NCBI GenBank assembly: GCA_040702985.1
Contig: CP159991.1
Coordinates: 1,843,547 to 1,907,546, forward strand
Source: Alloscardovia omnicolens
GTDB taxonomy: Bacteria > Actinomycetota > Actinomycetes > Actinomycetales > Bifidobacteriaceae
Reading direction: 5' to 3'
DNA: 64,000 nt
Below are positions 27,123-35,965 of this stretch, piece by piece. Under the pieces are notes generated by a model. That model was not told the origin of the DNA and searched no databases. It was given only the letters and a program-made list of their open reading frames with translations. Made by a program: the position numbers and the translations under genes. How positions within the stretch are numbered: the first letter of the stretch is position 1; every line of letters starts with the position of its first letter.

Positions 27123-27171
27123 GGCCGATGTTTTCCTTTTTTACCCTCTTCTCTTGGATTCATCGGCTTTT
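27123..27171 (+). ncRNA. Candidate small RNA: one stem, pyrimidine-rich loop, U-tract terminator
   Basis: GCCGATG (27124-27130) pairs with CATCGGC (27161-27167), followed by TTTTCT and further T-runs. The 30-nt loop is almost entirely C/U and includes CCCTCTTCTCTT, which is complementary to purine-rich ribosome binding sites. A near-consensus promoter begins 35 nt upstream, and no plus-strand gene follows before convergent genes. This is seen in sequence only; expression and targets are inference. Confidence 0.5.
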
Positions 27172-27370
27172 CTATATATTTTTTCATATAATGACGCAGG
27201 CTGCTAGAAAAAAATAGAGCGTGTTGCGCATGCGTTTCTCTTTTTTACTGCAGATTTTTAGATCTTGCTCATTTATTGCTTTTATTGGGGTACGAGCAAG
27301 GTCTATGAGCGCGCGATATGTAAAGGCAACGCAAGGCAATGCGTTGCGAAAACATAAAACAGGCGTGAAA

Positions 27371-27640
27371 AGTGATTCACCCCAGCAGATCACTCCCCAC
27401 GACAGTTTTAATGGCGATATTTACGTGATTTCGGCCCTGAAAAGTGATTCACTAGAGCAGATCACTTCCTACGGTCATTTTTAGGGTGTTTTTGACCACT
27501 TTTTTAGCCCTACAGAGTGATTCACTAGAGCGAATCACTCCCCACGGCAGTTTTCGTGGCGTTATTAGGATGCATTTCAGCCCTACGAAGTGATTCACCC
27601 TAGTAGATCACTCCCCACGACAAAAGCCCCCCCAAGGAAA
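27371..27640. repeat. 73-bp degenerate tandem repeat array A (four units)
   Basis: Conserved 24-nt cores start at 27371, 27443, 27516 and 27589, a period of 72, 73 and 73 bp. Each core is an imperfect palindrome, AGTGATTCAC then 6-7 nt then (G)AATCACT or GATCACT, followed by CCCCACGRC or CCTACGGT and usually AGTTTT. Each is preceded (units 2-4) by GCCCT(A/G). The sequence between cores is also related, so the whole unit is repeated. The same family occurs at 47222-47515. Confidence 0.8.
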
Positions 27641-27771
27641 ACAGGCCCGAAGCACAATCCGCACCACAAAACCACAACAACAAAAAAGTGTGACCCCTGA
27701 TTCCCCTCAAGTCCTCAAGAGCCACACTTCACGCAGCGGGTCATTCCCGCAAATCTATGCAATCCTCAGTT

Positions 27772-28674
27772 TTAGAGCTTTCCACCTTCAACAACGATTT
27801 CATCTACGTTAATAGAATCACCGTAAACAGGTTCTAGTGTTTCTTCATAATCTTTATGGAAGAAATTCTCCCCTGCCAAGGAATCAATTTCCTTATTAAT
27901 CCAGTCAAGCAGAGTCTTGTTGCCCTTCTTTACTGCAGGAGCAATAGTGCTGATGTCGCCCAACGAGGTCACACCCACAGTAAATCCTTTATTAGCCTTA
28001 GCCCAAGCCAAAACCTCAGTATTATCGGTCGAGAAAGCATCTCCACGACCGTCAAGCAAAGCATTGTATGCATCTGCATACTGGTCATACTTTTGTAACT
28101 TTACTTCTGGATGCTTCTCTTCGAAATATGTTTCAGCAGTGGTACCCTTCGCCACAATCAGGGTCTTCCCCTTGAGCTGATCCACGTCAGTAATTTCAGC
28201 TCCATCAGGCGACACAACGCCTAAAGCCACCTTCATATATGGCTTAGCAAAGTCAACCTTCTGGGCACGCTCATCTGTAACAGTAAAGTTTGCCAAGGTA
28301 ATATCAACTTTATTGGAAGCCAAAACGTCCACACGAGCAGCAGGATCTACAGAGGTGTATTCAATCTTTACACCGAGATCCTTGGCTAAACGCTCAGCAA
28401 AGTACACGTCATAACCCTGATTCTTACCATCTTTATCTACATAGCCAAATGGAGCTTTATCAGTAAAGACTGCAACCTTCAGCACGCCGGACTTCTTAAT
28501 ATCATCTAGACTGCGCGTGCTGGCAGAGGAGCTGGATTGGGAAGAATTAGACCCGCTATCACTGACCTGAGGACCGCAAGCTGCAAGACCCACTGTCAAA
28601 GAAAGGGCGGCCATACCAGCGAGGATTTGGCGTGCATGGTTTTTTACATATGCGAGTGTTGAAACGATATTCAT
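27772..28674 (-). CDS. Polar amino-acid ABC transporter substrate-binding lipoprotein
   Basis: The 300-residue lipoprotein has a signal peptide with lipobox GLAAC (Cys33), a Ser-rich linker (38-52), and a type-3 (SBP_bac_3) domain: GVLKVAVFTDKAPFGYVDKDG, GYDVYFAERLAKDLG, DITLANFTVTDERAQKVDFAKPYM and GTTAETYFEEKHP. It resembles PEB1/cysteine- or glutamate-binding proteins; the ligand cannot be fixed from the sequence. It is last of a four-gene operon with its own ATPase and two permeases. Confidence 0.9.
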   Translation of the reverse strand: MNIVSTLAYVKNHARQILAGMAALSLTVGLAACGPQVSDSGSNSSQSSSSASTRSLDDIKKSGVLKVAVFTDKAPFGYVDKDGKNQGYDVYFAERLAKDLGVKIEYTSVDPAARVDVLASNKVDITLANFTVTDERAQKVDFAKPYMKVALGVVSPDGAEITDVDQLKGKTLIVAKGTTAETYFEEKHPEVKLQKYDQYADAYNALLDGRGDAFSTDNTEVLAWAKANKGFTVGVTSLGDISTIAPAVKKGNKTLLDWINKEIDSLAGENFFHKDYEETLEPVYGDSINVDEIVVEGGKL

Positions 28675-28698
28675 ACGCTCTCCTTCTCTCTTCGATAT

Positions 28699-29502
28699 TT
28701 ATTCCTGGGCTTCACTTATGCGGTGACGCTCAAACTTAAAGGTGTTGAGGAATTGTTGAGCACGCTCAGTGCGAGGATGCTCAAAGAATTCGTCACTATT
28801 GTGCGATTCCTCAATAATGTTGCCATTCTCTAGCAAAATCACATGATCGGCGACTGCACGCGCAAAATCCATTTCGTGCGTCACAATCATCATGGTCATG
28901 CCTTGATTGGCAAGTTCAACAATCACATCCAGAACTTCACGCACCATTTCTGGATCAAGTGCGGCTGTTACTTCATCGAACAGCATAATATCTGGATGCA
29001 TAATTAAAGATCGCGCAATAGCAACGCGCTGACGCTGGCCACCCGATAGTTCATGTGGTTTAGCGTGAGCACGGTCTTTTAAGCCTACGCGATCTAACAG
29101 CTGCAATGCTTCGGCTTCCACCTCAGCTTTATTACGTTTTTGTACGATGCACGGCGACATGGTGATGTTGCCTAAAACGCTTTTATGAGGGAACAGGTCG
29201 TAGCTTTGGAAAACCATTCCAATACGCGTGCGCATATGCGCAGGACGCTTATTCATGGTCACACTGCTAGAGGCAATAACGTCATCATCTAAAAGAATTT
29301 CTCCGCCCTGAATAGGCTCCAACCCTGCTACTGTTCGCAAAAGAGTTGATTTTCCAGAACCCGATGGGCCGAGCACAACGGTTACTTTACCTCGCGGAAT
29401 ATTCACGCTAATACCATTGAGCACAGGAGTATCAGCATGAGGATACTGCTTCACAACAGAATTAAAAACTACAGTATTTTCAGTATGCTTTTGACTACTC
29501 AT
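28699..29502 (-). CDS. Polar amino-acid ABC transporter ATPase
   Basis: The 267-residue GlnQ-type ATPase has Walker A GPSGSGKST, the signature LSGGQRQRVAIARSL, Walker B IMLFDEVTAALDP and VTHEMDFARAVADHV. MVREVLDVIVELA after the D-loop is typical of the polar amino-acid uptake subfamily. It overlaps the upstream permease by 8 nt and precedes the binding-protein gene by 24 nt. Confidence 0.92.
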   Translation of the reverse strand: MSSQKHTENTVVFNSVVKQYPHADTPVLNGISVNIPRGKVTVVLGPSGSGKSTLLRTVAGLEPIQGGEILLDDDVIASSSVTMNKRPAHMRTRIGMVFQSYDLFPHKSVLGNITMSPCIVQKRNKAEVEAEALQLLDRVGLKDRAHAKPHELSGGQRQRVAIARSLIMHPDIMLFDEVTAALDPEMVREVLDVIVELANQGMTMMIVTHEMDFARAVADHVILLENGNIIEESHNSDEFFEHPRTERAQQFLNTFKFERHRISEAQE

Positions 29503-30169
29503 GAGACCACTTTTTCTCTAAATATCGTGCTAAGAGGGACAACGGCCAACTAATAAAGAAATACATGAAGAAAATAACGCCATAAATCCATAGCGCTCCC
29601 TGCGGATATGCCATACGATTGACGTCAATAATCTGTTGACCTACTTTAATGACTTCAACTACACCAAGCAATACGGCTAAAGACGTGGTTTTTACCATAC
29701 GCGTAGCAAGATTGACAGATGCCGGAACCAAGCGTCGCAATGCTTGCGGCAAGATAACGTGTGCAAAACTTTGCACTGAATTCATCCCCAGCATACGCGC
29801 ATTCTCACGCTGCGAATCAGGAATAGATTGCAAAGCGCCACGCACAAGATCGCCTAGCTCTGCTGCTCCCCACGCAATAAACACAATAATGGTGGCGAAT
29901 GTGGCATCAAAATTCACATTCCATGCCCTAGCGAAACCGTAATACACAATGTAAAGCAAAGCAAGCTGCGGCATAATGCGAATAATATCCAAATAAATAC
30001 GCATAATGAGGCGAACAAACTTGTTCTCTACTGTCATGAGCCATCCCACAAGAATTCCTGCAGGTAAAGCTGCCAGAACCGAAACACCCGCAATCCATAA
30101 GGTAACCATTAAGCCCTCAAAAAGGCGCGGCAGAACAGAAGGCTGGAAAAGAATCTCAATTCCTTGCAT
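29495..30169 (-). CDS. Polar amino-acid ABC transporter permease (second)
   Basis: The 224-residue HisM/GlnP-type permease has about five membrane helices and the family loop RENARMLGMNSVQSFAHVIL (EAA region), with PQALRRLVPASVN after it. It pairs with the preceding permease as a heterodimer. It overlaps the first permease by 14 nt and the ATPase by 8 nt, so all four are likely co-translated. Confidence 0.92.
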   Translation of the reverse strand: MQGIEILFQPSVLPRLFEGLMVTLWIAGVSVLAALPAGILVGWLMTVENKFVRLIMRIYLDIIRIMPQLALLYIVYYGFARAWNVNFDATFATIIVFIAWGAAELGDLVRGALQSIPDSQRENARMLGMNSVQSFAHVILPQALRRLVPASVNLATRMVKTTSLAVLLGVVEVIKVGQQIIDVNRMAYPQGALWIYGVIFFMYFFISWPLSLLARYLEKKWSHE

Positions 30170-30809
30170 AGTCGAGCCTCCTCTCCAACCATGTTCCTAT
30201 AAGCGAAATAGGAAACAGAACAATCAGATAGGATGCAGTCAGCAAAACTAAGGCCTCATACGTGTTGTAATCGTTGCCCATAATGTCTTTTGCTTCATAC
30301 ATGATGTCTGCCAGAGCGATGGCGGAAACCACAGAAGATTCCTTAATAAGAAAAATAACATTTGCAATAACACCAGGCATAGCGGTGCTTAAAGCTTGTG
30401 GCAGAACAACACGTGAAAATATTTGTACAGAATTCATACCAAGCATTCGAGCAGATTCTGCCTGTATAGGCGATACAGCATCAAGACCTGCACGCAGGGC
30501 TTCTGCCATATATGATCCGCCTAAGAAAGCCAAACCCACGATGGCGGATTGCGTCGGCGACCAGCGCACGCCAAGTTTTGGCAGTCCAAAATAAATAAAG
30601 TACAGCTGAACCAGCAATGGAGTATTACGGCTTAGTTCAATGTAGACGCGAATAATCTGACGAGCTACAGGCACGCGAGCGCTTTCAATTGCCGCAGCAC
30701 AAACACCAATAAGAAGGGATAGCACTATTCCCCACACTGAAACATTCAATGTGACAACAAGAGCTTGAGCAAATGTAGGAATTTCTTCAAGAATAAATGA
30801 CCAGTTCAC
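30156..30809 (-). CDS. Polar amino-acid ABC transporter permease (first)
   Basis: The 217-residue permease has about five helices and the coupling loop QAESARMLGMNSVQIFSRVV. LSRNTPLLVQLYFIYFGLPKLG is the characteristic first-helix region of this family. The start is a GTG preceded by GGGAGGTGAAGG. It is the first gene of the operon, so the promoter should lie in the 330-nt region 30810-31137. Confidence 0.92.
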   Translation of the reverse strand: MNWSFILEEIPTFAQALVVTLNVSVWGIVLSLLIGVCAAAIESARVPVARQIIRVYIELSRNTPLLVQLYFIYFGLPKLGVRWSPTQSAIVGLAFLGGSYMAEALRAGLDAVSPIQAESARMLGMNSVQIFSRVVLPQALSTAMPGVIANVIFLIKESSVVSAIALADIMYEAKDIMGNDYNTYEALVLLTASYLIVLFPISLIGTWLERRLDYARN

Positions 30810-31137
30810 GCCTTCACCTCCCTCTCAGTATTGTTTGCTGATAAAACGACATACGTCTGCGTGCCTTTATTAAGGTAAAACTTGAGTCCCCTCGACACAC
30901 GGTATGCGTAAGTGCTTCTCCTAATATAGCGTTATAGGCTTAATCTATTGAGCTGAGAGAAAAAACTTGACTCAATTCCCTGGCGCGGCACGATTTCGCA
31001 GAGTATATGACCTAGCAAGCGCGCCTAGTATGGAGCACCGCTGCAGCTGAGATTCAAAACCAATTGAACAGAGCCGAGAACATAAGAACTCAACTATAAG
31101 CACGCTGTTTAGCATTGCTCAACCGTCCCCATGTTTA
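30810..31137 (-). other. Intergenic region upstream of the amino-acid ABC operon
   Basis: No gene is seen. A small palindrome CCTT-TATT-AAGG lies at 30864-30875, and a weak ATTGAG/CTCAAT inverted repeat sits near 30954-30984; either could be an operator. No convincing -35/-10 pair, T-box or riboswitch core was recognised. Confidence 0.35.
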
Positions 31138-31887
31138 TTAGCGAGCAGGAAGAGTTTGATTAGCGCATCCGTGCAGCACCTTGAGCATGGATTCTTTCTC
31201 CGCTGAGGTTACGCTGAGCTGATATTTTGTTTTCACGCCGATTTGTCGCGCCACATATTGGCACGCATACGCAGAATTAGATGGTAGCCACTGATCTGCT
31301 GATGCGTCTTCTTTTTGCTGATTAGCAGGACCATCAACTGCAAGAAGATTGTAGGTGTCATTACCAAATTCGTATCGGCGAGCAGTATTCCACTTGTACG
31401 CGCCAGATTTCCAAGCATTGCTGAGAGCAACAACATGATCAATTTGCACAGCTTTGCTCGTATCGATGCCTCGCTGAAAATGAATGGTTTTGCCCGTATA
31501 CGGATCGTGAAGAATGCCGGTGGCTACTTTACATGAGGTCAGACTTTTATACCGCACATCCTGCAAATCACGAGCAAGAACATCTTCGCGCACATCGCAA
31601 CCGTTACCATCTTCATCTGTTTGGCGGAAACCAAAATAGTCGCGCTTATACTGGCGCGATGTGCGTGGATGATCAACAACAGCAAGACGCTCTAAAGCTT
31701 CAGCAGCCTGACCTGTGGCGGTATAAGTGCCTGTTGTACGCGCCACGGTATCGCTAACTTGCGGCAGAAAAGAGCCCACGAGTATGCCTAGCAGCACAAT
31801 GGCACACATGAGGTAATACCATTGTGCTTTAACACGCACAACTGCACGCCGTGCGCGCGTGCGTCTGCGTCTGTAATGTCTGGTCAT
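31138..31887 (-). CDS. Membrane-anchored HNH (GmrSD-type DUF1524) nuclease-like protein
   Basis: The 249-residue protein starts with a very basic stretch (RHYRRRRTRARRAV), then a single hydrophobic anchor (about 24-46) and an extracytoplasmic domain. The domain has the DUF1524/HNH core: Asp-His in VQIDHVVALSNAW, the Asn in FGNDTYNLLAV, and GPANQQKEDASADQWLP as the final metal-binding region. Two Cys pairs may form disulfides. Similar secreted actinobacterial proteins are annotated as HNH endonucleases; a role in extracellular DNA degradation is inference. It is close to the aldo/keto reductase gene upstream. Confidence 0.8.
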   Translation of the reverse strand: MTRHYRRRRTRARRAVVRVKAQWYYLMCAIVLLGILVGSFLPQVSDTVARTTGTYTATGQAAEALERLAVVDHPRTSRQYKRDYFGFRQTDEDGNGCDVREDVLARDLQDVRYKSLTSCKVATGILHDPYTGKTIHFQRGIDTSKAVQIDHVVALSNAWKSGAYKWNTARRYEFGNDTYNLLAVDGPANQQKEDASADQWLPSNSAYACQYVARQIGVKTKYQLSVTSAEKESMLKVLHGCANQTLPAR

Positions 31888-31940
31888 AAACCCTTTTCTG
31901 CTTTCTTCGTCTGCTGCTGCTTAATCTCGTCAGTTATAAC

Positions 31941-32789
31941 TCAGCTATAGGAGAAAGTAGCTGGGTCGTGGCCTGCGCGTGTATCCGTATTCAACGAGTC
32001 GATGAAAGCAATATCCTCATCGCTCAGGTGGAGCTTGGCGCTGGTAAGATTTTCTGCTAAACGATTCTTATGCACTGATTTTGGAATAATAATGATATTT
32101 TTGGCAAGGTGCCATGCCAAGATTACTTGAGCAACGCTCGCATTATGGCGCTTCGCAATCTGCTCAAGGCGTTCACCACCTGCTGTCAGATCAGCTCCAC
32201 GCGCCATAGGAGAATAGGCTTGCACCGCAATACCCTTGTTATGGCAATAGTTCACAACTTCACGCTGCTGGAAAGTAGGATGCAATTCAATCTGGTTCAC
32301 AGCTGGATATTCGCCTACCTGGTCATAGAGGCGATCACAATCATCCGGCATAAAATTGGATACTCCGAGGGTTTTTGCCACACCAGATTCGCGTAATTGT
32401 TGAAAGGCTTTCCACACTTTGTCACTTCGCCAATCAAAAGGTGTAGGCCAGTGAATCATGTACATATCCACATAATCCGTTTTGAGTAAAGCGAGCTGAC
32501 GTTCAAAAGCTCGTAAGGCAGAATCATAGCCTTGTTCGGAATCGCGCAGCTTGGTGGTTAACCATAATTTTTCGCGCTGTTCTCCCTGTGCAAAACCTGC
32601 ACGCACCAGGCCTTCACCTACGCCGCCCTCATTGCCGTAGCCTGCTGCCGTGTCAATATGACGATACCCTACTTCGAGAGCATCACAGACAACCTGAGCC
32701 ACGTCACCGTTATCAATACGCAGAACTCCTGCACCAATGCGAGGAATTTGGCGTCCATCATTAAGCTGAATAAAGTCTTGTTGAGTCAT
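31941..32789 (-). CDS. Aldo/keto reductase
   Basis: The 282-residue NADPH-dependent reductase belongs to the AKR5-like group. The catalytic Asp, Tyr, Lys and His occur in YRHIDTAAGYGNEGGVGEGL, LWLTTKL and YVDMYMIHWP, and the cofactor-binding IIIPKSVHKNRLAEN is near the C-terminus. The ATG at 32789 follows GTGGAGAA and is preferred to a GTG 9 nt upstream. Substrate unknown; homologues reduce methylglyoxal or 2,5-diketogluconate. Confidence 0.88.
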   Translation of the reverse strand: MTQQDFIQLNDGRQIPRIGAGVLRIDNGDVAQVVCDALEVGYRHIDTAAGYGNEGGVGEGLVRAGFAQGEQREKLWLTTKLRDSEQGYDSALRAFERQLALLKTDYVDMYMIHWPTPFDWRSDKVWKAFQQLRESGVAKTLGVSNFMPDDCDRLYDQVGEYPAVNQIELHPTFQQREVVNYCHNKGIAVQAYSPMARGADLTAGGERLEQIAKRHNASVAQVILAWHLAKNIIIIPKSVHKNRLAENLTSAKLHLSDEDIAFIDSLNTDTRAGHDPATFSYS

Positions 32790-32922
32790 ATTCTCCACTG
32801 TATCTTACAAGCCCTAAAATATCTGTTCTCGAACAACCAATCAGCGAGTTATCCACAACGCTGAGAAAACGCCACTATACGGGCAAGCACGAAAGACCGT
32901 CCCCCAAAAATATATGAAAAAA

Positions 32923-32955
32923 TCCCGCACGCGATCTAAACGCCATGCGGGATTT
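32923..32955 (-). terminator. Terminator of rplA
   Basis: TCCCGCA-C-GCG (from 32923) pairs with CGC-C-ATGCGGGA (to 32952) apart from small mismatches. On the minus strand the stem is followed by TTTTTTCAT. Confidence 0.8.
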
Positions 32956-32983
32956 ATTTAAGTTCTGTTCGTATTATCGCGAA

Positions 32984-33679
32984 CTATGCAGCCAATGGGG
33001 TAACGTCCAAAGGAACGCCAGGACCCATAGTAGAGGTCATAGTTACCTTAGTAATGTAACGACCCTTTACAGTTGTTGGCTTCAAACGACGAATTTCGTC
33101 AGCTACTGCGCGGAAGTTCTCTTCGAGAGCTTCTTCAGTAAAGCTGAGCTTACCCACGATGAAGCTCAAGTTGCCGTGACGATCAACGCGGAATTCAATC
33201 TTACCGCCCTTGATGTCAGATACAGCCTTAGCCACATCCATAGTTACGGTACCGGTCTTAGGGTTTGGCATCAAACCACGAGGACCGAGAACGCGACCAA
33301 GACGACCAACCTGCCCCATCATATCTGGGGTTGCTACTACTGCATCGAAATCAGTGTAGCCCTTAGATACCTTCTCGATGAGTTCTGCATCGCCAACTTC
33401 GTCTGCACCAGCTTCAAGAGCTGCAGTAGCCAATGGGCCACGTGCGAAAACGAGAACACGAGCGGTCTTACCAGTGCCGTTAGGCAAGTTCACGGTACCG
33501 CGAACGAGCTGGTCAGCCTTACGTGGGTCTACGTTGAGGTTGTATACAGCCTCAACAGTTTCGTCAAAACCGCGAGCTGGCATGCTCTTGAGCAATGCAA
33601 TAGCTTCAGATGCGGTGTAGAGGTTTGAACGATCTACCTTTTCGGCAGCTTCGCGATACTTCTTAGAACGCTTTGTCAT
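32984..33679 (-). CDS. rplA: Ribosomal protein L1
   Basis: This 231-residue 50S protein forms the L1 stalk and binds 23S r[22 protein letters not shown] and [21 protein letters not shown] are diagnostic. It follows rplK by 62 nt and ends in an intrinsic terminator, the standard secE-nusG-rplK-rplA order. Confidence 0.98.
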   Translation of the reverse strand: MTKRSKKYREAAEKVDRSNLYTASEAIALLKSMPARGFDETVEAVYNLNVDPRKADQLVRGTVNLPNGTGKTARVLVFARGPLATAALEAGADEVGDAELIEKVSKGYTDFDAVVATPDMMGQVGRLGRVLGPRGLMPNPKTGTVTMDVAKAVSDIKGGKIEFRVDRHGNLSFIVGKLSFTEEALEENFRAVADEIRRLKPTTVKGRYITKVTMTSTMGPGVPLDVTPLAA

Positions 33680-33741
33680 CTGCTTCTCCTTAGCAGTCGC
33701 AGTGTGGGCAAGCGTTTGCCCTTCTGCTTCGTGGATAATAA

Positions 33742-34173
33742 TTAGTCGGTTACGGTGATACCCATGGAACGTGCGGTACCCTCGATGATCTTCATGCCAG
33801 CTTCGATGTCACGAGCAGACAAATCAGCCATCTTGGTTTCAGCGATTTCGCGTACCTGTGCCTTGGTTACAGAGCCAACCTTAGTGGTGAGAGGATTGCC
33901 TGCACCCTTATCCACGCCAGCTGCCTTGCGAAGAAGTTCTGCTGCTGGAGGTGTCTTCAGAACGAAGGTGAAGGAACGATCTTCATAAACGGTGATTTCT
34001 ACTGGAATGATCTGACCGATCTTATCCTTAGTAGCATCGTTGTATGCCTTGGTGAAGTCCATGATGTTCACACCATGGGAACCCAATGCTGGACCCAGTG
34101 GTGGAGCAGGGTTTGCCTTACCTGCAGCAATCTGCAGCTTGATGAGTGCTGAGACTTTCTTCTTAGGAGCCAT
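33742..34173 (-). CDS. rplK: Ribosomal protein L11
   Basis: This 143-residue 50S protein of the GTPase-associated centre has the family motif [23 protein letters not shown] and the C-terminal [17 protein letters not shown]. Upstream lies a 240-nt region with the nusG terminator and a probable promoter (TTGTAT-N17-CATAAT on the minus strand, -10 near 34305-34315), so rplKA can be transcribed separately from nusG. Confidence 0.98.
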   Translation of the reverse strand: MAPKKKVSALIKLQIAAGKANPAPPLGPALGSHGVNIMDFTKAYNDATKDKIGQIIPVEITVYEDRSFTFVLKTPPAAELLRKAAGVDKGAGNPLTTKVGSVTKAQVREIAETKMADLSARDIEAGMKIIEGTARSMGITVTD

Positions 34174-34330
34174 GTTATGGTTCTTCTTTCTGTTAGCGGT
34201 TCAACGGAGTACATCCGGACGACGCGCCCCTCCCGCGGTTTTCATCTTTTATACCTTCTTCGGCCGTTTTTAAGCGCCCCGAAAGAAGGCAAGCCTTTCT
34301 ATTATGCCTGATTAGCATGACAAATACAAA

Positions 34331-34364
34331 TATTCGCGCACACTGCCAAGAGCGTACGCGAATA
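34331..34364 (-). terminator. Terminator of nusG
   Basis: TATTCGCG (34331-34338) pairs with CGCGAATA (34357-34364), and the minus strand continues with TTTGTATTTG. Confidence 0.65.
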
Positions 34365-34416
34365 CATAAAATCCTCAACGAGAAACTGAGCTCAGCTTTA
34401 GATTTCTACCGATGCT

Positions 34417-35229
34417 TTAATCGATTTTTTCTACCTGATCAAAGCCCAATTCCACCGGAGTTTCACGTCCAAAGATGGAAACAAGCACAGACAGCTTCTG
34501 AGTTGCTGGGCTAACTTCAGAAATAACTGCTGGCATGGTTGCGAATGGACCATCAGTTACAGTAACTGATTCACCCACGCTAAAGCTGACTTCAATATGG
34601 CGAGCCTTCTTACGAGCCTCCACATTATCTGTACCCTTCAAAGCTTCTGAACGAATCATTGGAGCCATCATGGATACAACCTCTTTGCGTGACAATGGAG
34701 CAGGCTCACCGCCATTACCAACAAAGCCGGTTACGCCTTCAGTTTCACGCACAATACGACGCGCGTCCTCATCTGGCCACATACGAATAAGCACATATCC
34801 TGGAATACGCACACGGGTAATAATCTTCTTACCCTTATCAGTATGCTGTTCCACTTCTTCCATAGGAACTTCAATCTGGAAAATTTGACTTTCCAAACCA
34901 TAAGACTGCACGCGAGATTCCACATTCATCTTCACGCGCTTTTCGTATCCAGAGTAGGTGTGCAGAACATACCACTTACCTTCTAGACCGCGCAAAGACT
35001 TGGAGAAGTCTTGAACTGCTTTTTCGCCTGGGTCGAGGTCGTCCTCTTCCTCAGTTTCTTCAGCATCCAACACTTCAGCATCGGCATCATCTACAGCATC
35101 TAGAGTATCTACTGTATCTTCAACAGGATTTTCCTGTAATACTTCTGCTTGGGTTACATCTTCTACTGGAGCTTCGGAAGTTTCTACAACTTCAACTGCG
35201 TCTTGATTATCTTCAAAATTCTCAGTCAT
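34417..35229 (-). CDS. nusG: Transcription termination/antitermination factor NusG
   Basis: The 270-residue protein has an about 85-residue acidic N-terminal extension typical of Actinobacteria. It is followed by the NGN domain ([36 protein letters not shown]) and the C-terminal KOW domain ([21 protein letters not shown]). It binds RNA polymerase and couples it to Rho or ribosomes. It lies 52 nt after secE. Confidence 0.97.
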   Translation of the reverse strand: MTENFEDNQDAVEVVETSEAPVEDVTQAEVLQENPVEDTVDTLDAVDDADAEVLDAEETEEEDDLDPGEKAVQDFSKSLRGLEGKWYVLHTYSGYEKRVKMNVESRVQSYGLESQIFQIEVPMEEVEQHTDKGKKIITRVRIPGYVLIRMWPDEDARRIVRETEGVTGFVGNGGEPAPLSRKEVVSMMAPMIRSEALKGTDNVEARKKARHIEVSFSVGESVTVTDGPFATMPAVISEVSPATQKLSVLVSIFGRETPVELGFDQVEKID

Positions 35230-35281
35230 AATTCCCTACTGGGTCTAATCTGGATAGTTTCGTTACGAGATATAAAAGCTA

Positions 35282-35515
35282 TTAGCCAAAGAGTGCAACC
35301 ATGAGTCGACCCAAGCCGAAATCAAGGGTGGTAATAAAAAGCATGAGTAATACAACGAAGATGAACACAGCTACAGACCAACCCAGCAATTCTTTACCAG
35401 ATGGTGCCACAACTTTGGACAGTTCTTCAAACATCTGCCTGATGAACATGCCAACACGCAAGAAAATATTTGGCTTATTGACTTTTACAGTCTTAGCGTT
35501 CTCAGACTTTGCCAT
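35282..35515 (-). CDS. secE: Protein translocase subunit SecE
   Basis: The 77-residue single-span protein starts at MAKSENAK, which has GAGGA upstream; the longer frame from 35530 is less likely. RVGMFIRQMFEELSKVVAPSGKELLGWS is the conserved amphipathic SecE region, followed by one membrane helix. It stabilises SecY. The tRNA-Trp gene lies immediately upstream. Confidence 0.95.
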   Translation of the reverse strand: MAKSENAKTVKVNKPNIFLRVGMFIRQMFEELSKVVAPSGKELLGWSVAVFIFVVLLMLFITTLDFGLGRLMVALFG

Positions 35516-35559
35516 GATTGCAATCCTCACTCATTTTACTTGCAGTTATACTGCTCTAG

Positions 35560-35632
35560 CAGGGGCCGCGGGACTCGAACCCACAACCTACGGTTTTGGA
35601 GACCGTTGCGCTACCAATTGCGCCAGACCCCT
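35560..35632 (-). tRNA. tRNA-Trp (CCA anticodon)
   Basis: The minus strand folds as a cloverleaf: acceptor arms AGGGGTC and GGCCCCT with discriminator G, an anticodon loop reading CTCCAAAA with anticodon CCA, and a T-loop GGTTCGAGTCC. The 3' CCA is not encoded. The position just before secE is the usual one in Actinobacteria. Confidence 0.97.
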
Positions 35633-35965
35633 AGGTGTACTCATAACATCGTACACAATCCACGGGATTGCCTTTATATTGTGACAAGCCCCCTAGACTA
35701 CGTAACAACGTATGGCGTTTTTATCGCCAAATGTTCAGTTTAGCGTGGAATGTCGATTTCGTCTAATCTCTTATTTTTCAATTCTTCTCATGCCGCATAG
35801 AAAACACTGCGCACCATACAACAGCGCGGCACGCCGTAGAGTCATTGATTACATCTTTTACAAGACACGCAAAAAGAGGGTGGCGCAAACATGTGTATTC
35901 ACTGTTCACACCACCCCATATACACACAAACTATGTATTTTTGTATATATTCTGTGCTTGTGCTT
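35633..35965. other. Intergenic region with the aminotransferase terminator
   Basis: Apart from the terminator at 35871-35917, no gene or clear motif is seen between tRNA-Trp and the aminotransferase gene. It should hold the promoter for tRNA-Trp/secE, read leftwards. Confidence 0.5.
35871..35917 (-). terminator. Terminator of the aminotransferase gene
   Basis: GGGTGG (35878-35883) and CCACCC (35911-35916) form the stem, and on the minus strand TCTTTTTGC follows. Confidence 0.65.

Larger units (their letters stand above)
26763..27771. other. Gene-free kilobase with candidate sRNA and repeat array
   Basis: No convincing coding frame is present between pstS and the amino-acid binding protein gene. 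The region holds the pstS promoter (about 26800), a pure A/T stretch (about 27060-27120), a candidate small RNA (27123-27171), a perfect GCAACGCA/TGCGTTGC inverted repeat (27326-27347), a four-unit 73-bp repeat array (27371-27640), and an A/C-rich stretch. It ends with a weak AAGTGTG/CACACTT stem (27686-27729). Short frames here lack ribosome sites and family resemblance. Confidence 0.6.

Noticed and set aside
27184..27484. Short frames on both strands between the candidate sRNA and array A
   Set aside because: No ribosome site or recognisable domain; one runs through the repeat units.
27371..27640. Array A as a CRISPR array
   Set aside because: Repeats are too degenerate, the intervening DNA is itself related between units rather than unique, and no cas genes are nearby.
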